Source: Hofstenia miamia (lineage: Eukaryota > Xenacoelomorpha > Acoela). Taken from it: DNA of 64,000 nt. Shown here piece by piece: positions 55,800-64,000 of the stretch; within the stretch, counting starts at the first letter, position 1, and each line of letters begins with the position of its first letter. The stretch spans positions 1,477,896 to 1,541,895 of the forward strand of contig SCFE01000034.1 in assembly GCA_004352715.1 (NCBI GenBank). The letters run 5' to 3'. Under the pieces are notes generated by a model. It made no database searches, was not told where the DNA came from, and saw nothing but the letters and a program-made list of their open reading frames with translations. Position numbers and translations under genes: made by a program.

Positions 55800-56540
55800 A
55801 TATATATATATATATATTTATATATGCTATTACTTAAAACTTTGTAAACATTAAGATGGAACTCTGATTTGAATTAGTTTTGATTGAAAATGAAATCATG
55901 GCGTCAAGATGAAAATAGCCTCCATTCATTTCTAATGAGTTGCTCTTGGTTGGAATCTAAAATTCAAAAACGTGCACATATTAATTATTATTATGTACTT
56001 AGGTAGATGGCCAGATAAGCTGGGTTGGGCACATTTGTGGATTTCTATTTAGTCTGGCCTAGGGTTGAATTTTACATAATTTGGTATTCTGTAACACTCC
56101 GTTTGAAATGGCTATTGAGGGAAGAGGTAAATTTGTTTATTAATAGGAAAATGTCAAGTCTGAAGCATTTTGCATTCTTTCAGTTTCTAAACCTAAAACT
56201 TATTTTTACATTATTATATTAAATGCAAAATGCTTTTCAAAAAAATATATAAATGAATGCTCTAATTACATAAATGGAAAGGATAGTTTGCGATAATTTC
56301 CCAACCTATTCTTTTTAGGTATAAGTACATGTTATATACATTAAGCCTACAAAGGGCGCAAAATGCAGAAAACTTGAAGAAATTCTTTTACAAATATATT
56401 TTACATCACAGCAAAGAATTTTGTTAATGTGTTAATTGATCCATATAGGCCTTCAATTGTTAACTTATTTATAAATATATTACCAATATATTCCTATTGC
56501 AATTCAGATGTTGAATGTGCTTTCCTATCATGTTTAGACT
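55800..56540. other. No recognised gene
   Basis: (TA)n at 55800-55816, then AT-rich upstream sequence of GPCR copy 4. Confidence 0.5.
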
Positions 56541-56543
56541 ATG

Positions 56544-56560
56544 CGATTGCTTCCCGCAAT
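56544..56560 (+). promoter_or_regulatory. Conserved motif upstream of GPCR copy 4
   Basis: CGATTGCTTCCCGCAAT, 15-31 bases before the ATG, corresponds to the motif before the other copies. Confidence 0.4.
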
Positions 56561-56574
56561 TTTTGGAATGCAAT

Positions 56575-57501
56575 ATGAACAAAACAGCAGGAGAGTGTGA
56601 AGACACGTACTTAAAAATGGTCTCTCAATCAATTATGTATTTAAATGTTCCTGTATCATATTTCGGAATATTGATCAATAGCGCTTACCTTTCTATAAGT
56701 GAAGAAGTTCATGATGTTTTTACAAGGATTGCTTTCCAGTGGTTGGCAATATGGAATATTCTAAGCTTACTGTTTGATGGAATTCTCAATCCATTTGATT
56801 TCTTACTTCAAATCATTTTAAAGAATAATTTATACCTATGTAAAATGATAATGAGTCTGGATGCAGCTACAACTGCACTTGTTCAATGGGCTGTGGTTCT
56901 AATTTGCACCAATAGGGTATTTGCTTTATTCAAGCCAATTCAATATTTTAACATGCAATCAGAACAAAGTAAAATTTGGAAAATTATATTTTTCTCTTCG
57001 ACAATTGTATTCTTAATAATATATACGAGTGGTCTAACCTTTTACAAAATTGAAAAGCACTTTTGCGTAACAATCTTGGATTATAAAAGTTTATTTTGAT
57101 TCACTTGGAAGTTTTTCACAGTATTAAATATTGTTGTTGTATGTGCATTTAACTACATTTTATCTTGGAAGCTATCAAATCTTGAAGGGAAATTAAATTT
57201 AGAAACTGAGAACTATAAAAAGCAGCTGAAACATTCTAAGAAATCACTAAGTTTATTTTCTTGGTTCTTTGTATTGTTTTTCATTCCTCATATAGTTCTT
57301 GACGTAGTATTGCTGTTCAAAATAGATACATGCATCATAAAAGTTGTATTTCAAATATTTCAATTATTTTTAGTTCTCTTTTCCTCCATTAGTCTGGTTT
57401 TGTTAGCGATTTCAGGAAGTGCTTTTCGAATGAAGCTAGCAGGTATCTTAACAAAAAAAAATGTAAATATCAAGTCTTATCATAGTTATTCAACAAAGTA
57501 A
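56575..57501 (+). pseudogene. Class A-like seven-transmembrane receptor, copy 4 (one stop)
   Basis: This is a full-length relative of copy 1 with a single in-frame TGA at 57097-57099, in the loop before helix 5, where copy 1 has CGA (Arg). Otherwise the frame is open to the end. The N-terminus (MNKTAGECEDTYLKMV) and helix 1 (VPVSYFGILINSAYL) are distinct. Helix 2 to loop 2 is nearly identical in DNA to copies 1, 2 and 5. After the stop, helix 5 and the third inner loop (NLEGKLNLETENYKKQLKHS) match copy 5. Helix 6 to the C-terminus (AGILTKKNVNIKSYHSYSTK) and the downstream DNA match copy 1. An upstream in-frame Met at 56515 exists, but the shared start at 56575 is preferred. Stop readthrough is possible but not supported. 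Confidence 0.85.
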
Positions 57502-58036
57502 TGTTTCAATTATTTTGAGCAATTTATATATTTGATTGTTGTAATAAAGGATGTAGAAAAGTTATGTTTTTAAAATTAAAATTCTGTTTTAAGCTCAATA
57601 TTTTTAAAATATTGTTAGGCCACGAGGTTGAGTTTGTTTCAAAAAATTTATTTGAACAAATATCCTCAGATGTTCACTAATGTTAATTTAAATTAGCTTT
57701 ACAAATATATACATATGAATTTATAGCAACATATTTCCAAAATAACAATGAAAAATATTAGTAATAACTTGAGTTAAAAGCAATATCTTTTGCAAATATC
57801 ATACTCATTTTTAAAGCAAAAAACACTAACCCAACCCTAAGCTTGACCTGAATGATATTGAGTCCCAACATCGCCCGCGTCTTCTTCCTCCATTTGAGCC
57901 ACGCATCTAGGGTTACAATCAGTTAAATAGTTTCGCGTCAACCGCCACCACTTGAACAATCATTAAGCTTGCAATTGATTTACAGTGAGAGTGAGATTGC
58001 AAAACTGCCATCAACAGCTGGCCTACATGCTCACTG
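57502..58036 (+). repeat. Segment R downstream of GPCR copy 4
   Basis: This is almost identical to 9970-10505, including AATAAA (57543-57548) and the AACCCAACCCTAAGC word. It is cut by the gap at 58037. Confidence 0.9.
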
Positions 58037-59036
58037 NNNNNNNNNNNNNNNNNNNNNNNNNNNNNNNNNNNNNNNNNNNNNNNNNNNNNNNNNNNNNNNN
58101 NNNNNNNNNNNNNNNNNNNNNNNNNNNNNNNNNNNNNNNNNNNNNNNNNNNNNNNNNNNNNNNNNNNNNNNNNNNNNNNNNNNNNNNNNNNNNNNNNNNN
58201 NNNNNNNNNNNNNNNNNNNNNNNNNNNNNNNNNNNNNNNNNNNNNNNNNNNNNNNNNNNNNNNNNNNNNNNNNNNNNNNNNNNNNNNNNNNNNNNNNNNN
58301 NNNNNNNNNNNNNNNNNNNNNNNNNNNNNNNNNNNNNNNNNNNNNNNNNNNNNNNNNNNNNNNNNNNNNNNNNNNNNNNNNNNNNNNNNNNNNNNNNNNN
58401 NNNNNNNNNNNNNNNNNNNNNNNNNNNNNNNNNNNNNNNNNNNNNNNNNNNNNNNNNNNNNNNNNNNNNNNNNNNNNNNNNNNNNNNNNNNNNNNNNNNN
58501 NNNNNNNNNNNNNNNNNNNNNNNNNNNNNNNNNNNNNNNNNNNNNNNNNNNNNNNNNNNNNNNNNNNNNNNNNNNNNNNNNNNNNNNNNNNNNNNNNNNN
58601 NNNNNNNNNNNNNNNNNNNNNNNNNNNNNNNNNNNNNNNNNNNNNNNNNNNNNNNNNNNNNNNNNNNNNNNNNNNNNNNNNNNNNNNNNNNNNNNNNNNN
58701 NNNNNNNNNNNNNNNNNNNNNNNNNNNNNNNNNNNNNNNNNNNNNNNNNNNNNNNNNNNNNNNNNNNNNNNNNNNNNNNNNNNNNNNNNNNNNNNNNNNN
58801 NNNNNNNNNNNNNNNNNNNNNNNNNNNNNNNNNNNNNNNNNNNNNNNNNNNNNNNNNNNNNNNNNNNNNNNNNNNNNNNNNNNNNNNNNNNNNNNNNNNN
58901 NNNNNNNNNNNNNNNNNNNNNNNNNNNNNNNNNNNNNNNNNNNNNNNNNNNNNNNNNNNNNNNNNNNNNNNNNNNNNNNNNNNNNNNNNNNNNNNNNNNN
59001 NNNNNNNNNNNNNNNNNNNNNNNNNNNNNNNNNNNN
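58037..59036. other. Assembly gap (1000 N)
   Basis: The left edge is in segment R and the right edge is in LINE-tail-like sequence that precedes GPCR copy 1 elsewhere. It probably hides repeats homologous to 10500-10660 and 7790-8980. Confidence 0.99.
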
Positions 59037-59075
59037 TGCTATAAACATGAAATATAGATATGAAATATAAAAAAT

Positions 59076-59091
59076 AATTGCTTTACCGCAA
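59076..59091 (+). promoter_or_regulatory. Conserved motif upstream of GPCR copy 5
   Basis: AATTGCTTTACCGCAA, identical to copy 1, preceded by the same LINE-tail-like sequence. Confidence 0.4.
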
Positions 59092-59105
59092 TTTTTTAAT
59101 CAACT

Positions 59106-59986
59106 ATGAACAAAACAATAGGAGAATGCGAAAACGAAAACTTGAAAGCTGTTGCTCAATCAATTATGTATTTGAACGTCCCGATATCCTGCTTTGGAAT
59201 GCTTATCAATTGCGTTTACCTTTTTACATTTGAAGATGTTCATGATGCGTCGACAAGGATAGCTTTCCAGTGGTTGGCAATATGGAATATTCTAAGCTTA
59301 CTGTTTGATGGAATTCTCAATCCATTTGATTTCTTACTTCAAATCATTTTAAAGAATAATTTATACCTATGTAAAATGATAATGAGTCTGGATGCAGCTA
59401 CAACTGCACTTGTTCAATGGGCTGTGGTTCTAGTTTGCACCAATAGGGTAGTTGCTTTATTCAAGCCAATTCAATATTTTAACATGCAATCATAACAAAG
59501 TAAAATTTGGAAAATTATATTTTTCTCTTCAGTAATTGTATTTTTATTGATTTATTCCAGCTCTTTAGAATTTTACAAAATTGAAGAGCAATATTGCATC
59601 ACGATCTTGGATTATGAACATCTATTTTGATTCATTCGGAAGTTTTTCACAATATTCATTGTTGTTATTGTATGTGCACTGAATTACATTTTATCTTGGA
59701 AGCTATCAAATCTTGAAGGGAAATTAAATTTAGAAACTGAGAACTATAAAAAGCAGCTGAAACATTCTAAGAAATCAATCAAATTATTTTCATGGTTTTT
59801 GTATTGTTTTTTATGGTGGATTTACTTCTTGATGTAACATGGGGATTGAATTTGGCCACTTGCTTCATAAAAATTCTTTTTGAAGTGATGCAATTTTTTC
59901 TAGTTCTCTTTTCCTCCATTGGTTTGATTTTGTTAGTGAATTCAGGAAGTGCTTTTCTAAGGAAATTTAGCATGTATTTTATGTGA
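59106..59986 (+). pseudogene. Class A-like seven-transmembrane receptor, copy 5 (broken)
   Basis: The first 129 codons are open and nearly the same as copy 1 (MNKTIGECENENLKAV...). Then TAA replaces the GAA seen in copy 4 after NMQS (59493-59495). A second stop, TGA near 59627, is at the same site as the only stop of copy 4. A frameshift in helix 6 near 59798 shifts the rest into another frame, which is open to 59986 (MVFVLFFMVDLLLDVTWGLN and onward). The third inner loop matches copy 4. AATAAA is at 60072-60077. With three lesions it cannot make a seven-helix receptor. Confidence 0.88.
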
Positions 59987-60837
59987 AACTGTCAACGTAG
60001 AGCTGTATAATCAATTTTCAACAAAGTGATATTTCAAGTTTTTTGCTAAATTTATAAATTTATATTGTTTGAATAAAGCGTGAGGAAATGTAAAATTTTA
60101 TTAAGAACAATATTTGAAATTTAAATATTTAACATGAAATTTTTTGGCAGAAACGGGATAACTTCAATGGCTTTATTAACAAATGTATAAATATATATGT
60201 AATACAACTAAAATATTTGGAAACTATCACAGATAAACAAATAATGCACAAGACAAGTACAAAATCAACAAATATAGCAACTGGCTATCCTATAGCAAAC
60301 CTGGTGCTCGGACCAAATTTTGTTGGGGATGACTCTTCCTATTTGGATTCTAAATGACTAGATGCTTAGAAAGTTTTTGCTTCCATGCTAAATTATTATG
60401 TTGTTGTTATCATGCGCAAAACTTTTTTTTAGTTTTACAAATGTTAAATGTGCACTAAAATGATGCTATATCGTCACCTGTGAAAATATTCAACCACTGT
60501 AAATAACTTTTCCAGATGGTTTCTGTCTTCATGGACAAATATCAATTCAGGCATTCCACGAGACACTACGCTGGGTCCCGCCTGTTTTTACTGCTGATTT
60601 ACAAGCTAATATCCAAAAATCAGAATAGACCCAAATATGTACATGATATCACTGCACGGAAAATTTTCAGGAAAAACAAAGCCAGCAAATCATGAGATTC
60701 CGACAGAAGTGTGGAGCCAATCACATTTGATGTCTCTTCAGCCTAGGAAATATCATTCCTTCAATCACTGAACTGCCAAGTGAACTACAGCATGGTGTCA
60801 TTCAACTTCAGTAGTATAATAGCTTTAGGGTATTAAG
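59987..60837. other. No recognised gene
   Basis: The 3' flank of GPCR copy 5 and AT-rich sequence. No other feature was recognised. Confidence 0.5.
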
Positions 60838-62102
60838 TGTAACATAATCTCATGTGTGGTCAAGTTAAGAAAAGAAATGGAAAGAACTAAGACTAAAGTA
60901 ATATAACAATTAATTGTACACACATGATTATTATTAATTAGATTATTTGCAAAATTTTAATAAGCAATATTTTGATATTAATTTGCTTGGCAGTACTTTT
61001 GACAAATATCAAAAGACCAAAACGCAAAGGCTAACTAATGCTGATGTGCACAAACCGCAGACAAAGAAAAAGAGGGAAAACAGTAAATTGTCAACAACAT
61101 AGATTAAACAGGTACTTGCCAAGTGTATGATTGTTTGCTATTACTATGTATAAAAGTAGTGCAATTTATATATTTGGTGATGAATGAAATTCATTGGATT
61201 TACTTCTTTATCTTGTCAGGTTTATTTATTAATTAAATGGAAAGCTAAAAGGTCAAGCACTAGAGTAATCCTGATGGTGGTCCCCAACTACATTTAAAGG
61301 AAGTCTGGAACAGCCTGTGCACAATAGCCTTTCAAAAGTGCGGTGTGGCTGGTAGTCATTGTTTACTCAATGTGCTTACAGGTTAGGTGTAAGGATAGGG
61401 AATATTATTTGTTATAGCTTTCCTATCGTTCATTATTCACAAGTTAGTGTTATTATTATTATTATTGGATCAACCCTCGTTAGAAAAGCAATGTTTTACC
61501 TAGATCAGATTTCATGGTTAATCACTCAATTGCCTGTTAGTAAATTAGACAACTCTTGACCAACTTACGAATTAGTTTTATTGCTGACTGCATTGGTTGT
61601 TTACATGTATCAAGGGCTAACCTATATATTTATATCTTTAGGGTTATTATATGTAGGGAACTATAACAAGCTAAAGCACCATGGTTGCATTGCTTCTCTA
61701 TATTTTAAAGGCAACAATAACAAGGACAATCAATGCATTAAATTATTAAGTTATCACACACTCATGTTTTCTGAGACAATGTTCCATGCACTGAGTCAAC
61801 CATTGGTAATTCCTTTGATGTCAGAGTAAAGCTGGATTTGTTTACAAAGACAAAGTCTCCTCTTGTGCAGTGCTTTGAGTCAGGTTTCAACCCTGTCTAC
61901 CATTTCTCACTCTCATTCTAAAATAGCTGTTAGTTAGATCATTAAATGTAGCTAATGATATATTTATTCAGTTAATACAGTTAACAACAATATAGAAAGA
62001 GAGAGTTTTTGGAGTCTGTCCCACATTAAATACCATAACAAAATAGGAATATGGTTAAGCAATCCTAAACTAAGCTGATATTACTGTTGGCAAGATTCCA
62101 CA
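60838..62102 (+). repeat. Type B LTR, 5' LTR of element D
   Basis: It starts TGTAACATAATCTC and ends GATTCCACA, following the type B LTR at 23617-24854 in the same order (AACAGGTACTTGCC, TTTGGTGATGAATG, ACAATCAATGCATTAAATT, GTTTCAACCCTG). A TATA-like TATAAAAG lies at about 61149. Confidence 0.75.
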
Positions 62103-62120
62103 TAGCAACCATGACAGGAC
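62103..62120 (+). promoter_or_regulatory. Decayed primer binding site of element D
   Basis: TAGCAACCATGACAGGAC follows the LTR end and resembles the TGGCGACTGTGACAG site of the other elements with C-to-T type changes. Confidence 0.5.
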
Positions 62121-62373
62121 CCCAACATGTGCAAGAGAGAGAAAAACAAAGGAAGAACATATTTGAGTAAAATAGTTGTTTATTTTCAGAATATGGAGAA
62201 AACCTTACAGTGGGAAAAACCTGGAACGAGAATTAGTGCGAAGAAAATTGCATCAGTCTACAGATAGAAATGAATTCAAAGAAGAGGGAAATGAACATAA
62301 GCACTACCTTACTTAAGTACACAGGAAATGTAGAAAGGGACCAGCAAAGGAGTACTCAAAGCTGAATACAATA

Positions 62374-63990
62374 ATGGTATGTTCCAAAAAGAAGACGAGA
62401 AGCAAAGCAAAAACTCAAAAAACCCCCCAATCGAGAAAAATCCTGGAAATGCAAGATGTGACAATGACCCCTGAAAGTGAACCATCTCTAACAGAACTAG
62501 TGCTACAGCCAGTACATTTAAATAGCAAACTCACAATAGTTCAATTAACAGAGATTATTGAAAACAATAATAAAGAAAGACAGGAGTTAACAATATGCAT
62601 AGAACAGTTAACACAATGAATGTTTGAAATAGAGGTAGCAAATAACAAAAAAGAGAAACACATTGACGAAATCATAAAAGATATGAGTATACAATTAACA
62701 GACAACAAAACTTGTTTCAAAAACAGATAGAGAAACTAACAGAAGTGAACAAAGAAATTAAAGTTCAGAGTGAAAGGTTGCAATGACTGATGAGTGAGTT
62801 ACATGAAGAGAATGCAAACCTTAGAGAAGACAATATGAACAAACAGATAGAAATCGATAACTTAAAAGATGAGATATGGTTAATAGTAATAAGTAACGAA
62901 GAAAAAAGAGACAAAAACGTCAAAATGATAGAAAATACTATAGTTGAAAAGCCTCAACAGCTAGACAATGCAATACCTTATAGAGATACGCCAATGAATA
63001 GGTACAAACAAAGTCAAACTGAAGAGGAATTCATTGAAAGATTAGTAAGAGACATAACAAAGCAAGTACAAGAAAATTGTGTAAAATCAAAAGAGAAAAA
63101 CCAACATTTGAAAATACAATACTAGCAGAAGATGAAGACAATGACACGTCCATATGTAAAGCAATACTGCCTAAGTTCACAGGGAGAGTTGACAATTACT
63201 CACCAACATTTAATGAATGGCTACAAATTTTTGAGATGAGTATGAAAGAGAGGAAAGTGACACAACAATGAGCAGCAGCAAGGTTTCCATTATATCTAAG
63301 CAGAGCAGCTTACCAACATTATTTAGTGTTAGATAAACAGACAAAAACAAATTACAAAAAATTGATAGGAGAGTACCAACAATACTACAATGATGAGAAT
63401 TTCAAGAGTCAATACTGAATGTTTCTAAATGGAATGAGAATGAATAACAGAGGTGACTTGAGAAACTATATGTTGCAAGTAGAATGGTTACTAAAACTCA
63501 GCTCAAGAGAACAAAACTATTCAAAATACAATTTATTCTCACACATTTGCAAAGGCCTACCAGAGGCAATTCATCAACAATTCCAGATTAAATGTGATGC
63601 AGATGCCTCATTAGACAAAATGATTTGAAAAGGACTTGCAATACAAATAACAATGGAAAACAATGCAAGAATTAATGAAAAGTCAATGATAGGAAAACCA
63701 GTAGTAAATAACACAACACCTATGGTTAGCAAATAGGAAAAACACTGAATATGAAATCAGGAGAGGAAATGATAAAAATAAAACTCAAAGATGGAATGAT
63801 TAAACAAATAAAATAAAAGGACCTGAAATGCCAGGTGTGCAGCAATAAAGGACATACCAAGAGATATTGCAAAAGACAAATCAATTGGATAGAAGAAGAA
63901 GAAGAAGAAGAAGAAGAAGAAGAACAAGTGTATTTCAATTAGGAGGATCTAATTGAAAATGAGGAGGAGCAAAAAAATGACCACGAAACC
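62374..63990 (+). pseudogene. Gypsy gag remnant (element D), continues off the window
   Basis: This is homologous to the gag at 22040-23358 on the minus strand. The start reads MVCSKKKTRSKAK. A long coiled-coil-rich part follows (ENNNKERQELTICIEQLTQ; NANLREDNMNKQIEIDNLKD). A capsid-like region is at about 63170-63640 (LPKFTGRVDNYSPTFNEWLQ, AARFPLYLS, YNLFSHICKGLPEA). An intact zinc knuckle CQVCSNKGHTKRYC is at about 63829-63873. It is directly followed by 11 GAA codons (63892-63924) giving poly-Glu. Stops occur at about 62617, 62786, 63269, 63416 and 63626, so it is broken. The pol region would lie beyond 64000. Confidence 0.8.
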
Positions 63991-64000
63991 AAATCTATAG

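Noticed and set aside
1-64000. Assignment to a named tunicate such as Ciona
   Set aside because: AT richness, compact intronless GPCRs and the transposon mix fit a tunicate but also other invertebrates. No species-diagnostic gene is present.
1-64000. tRNA, rRNA or snRNA genes
   Set aside because: I saw no convincing A/B box pairs or conserved rRNA blocks by eye. A tRNAscan-SE or Infernal run would be needed to exclude them.

Overview
This is a 64 kb window of an AT-rich animal (metazoan) nuclear genome. Intronless class A (rhodopsin-like) GPCR genes sit among many decayed eukaryotic transposons: Ty3/Gypsy, a LINE, a Penelope-like element, hAT, a P/THAP element, Tc1/mariner and foldback elements. 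An invertebrate with a small lineage-specific GPCR expansion fits best. A tunicate is plausible, but no feature proves the species. Ten runs of N interrupt the window; several are exactly 1000 bases, so they are probably placeholders, and most abut (TA)n.

Layout. 0.3-3.5 kb: a broken hAT transposase and two LTR fragments. 4.7-8.9 kb: two LINE reverse transcriptase remnants. 9.0-10.9 kb: GPCR copy 1, its shared downstream segment R, and a Gypsy integrase scrap. 13.2-15.1 kb: a second hAT of CGGBP1-like type. 16.4 kb: an internally deleted mariner. 18.6 kb: a perfect palindrome beside an imperfect hairpin. 20.8-28.9 kb: minus-strand Ty3/Gypsy elements that look nested, with two LTR types here called A (about 1.14 kb) and B (about 1.24 kb). 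30.4-34.7 kb: two further copies of segment R and GPCR copy 2 on the minus strand. 36.2-42.9 kb: six type A LTRs in alternating orientation, with gag remnants and an unrecognised ORF. 43.2-44.5 kb: a mariner-type element with clear terminal inverted repeats. 44.8-45.7 kb: GPCR copy 3. 46.8-49.4 kb: a P-like element with a THAP zinc finger and a foldback element just in front of its start codon. 50.8-51.6 kb: a tandem repeat broken by a 270 bp MITE. 52.9-55.8 kb: a Penelope-like fragment and a long inverted repeat. 56.5-60.0 kb: GPCR copies 4 and 5, both pseudogenes. 60.8-64 kb: the 5' LTR and gag of a plus-strand Gypsy element that runs off the window.

The only apparently intact host genes are GPCR copies 1, 2 and 3. 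All five copies share a short motif ending in CCGC about 15-35 bases before the ATG, and four have AATAAA within about 130 bases after the stop, so each looks like a compact gene of about 1 kb. Long near-identical stretches between copies, and a copy 4 that matches copy 1 at its 3' end but copy 5 upstream of it, point to recent segmental duplication and gene conversion. All calls come from reading the sequence by eye; no database search was run.
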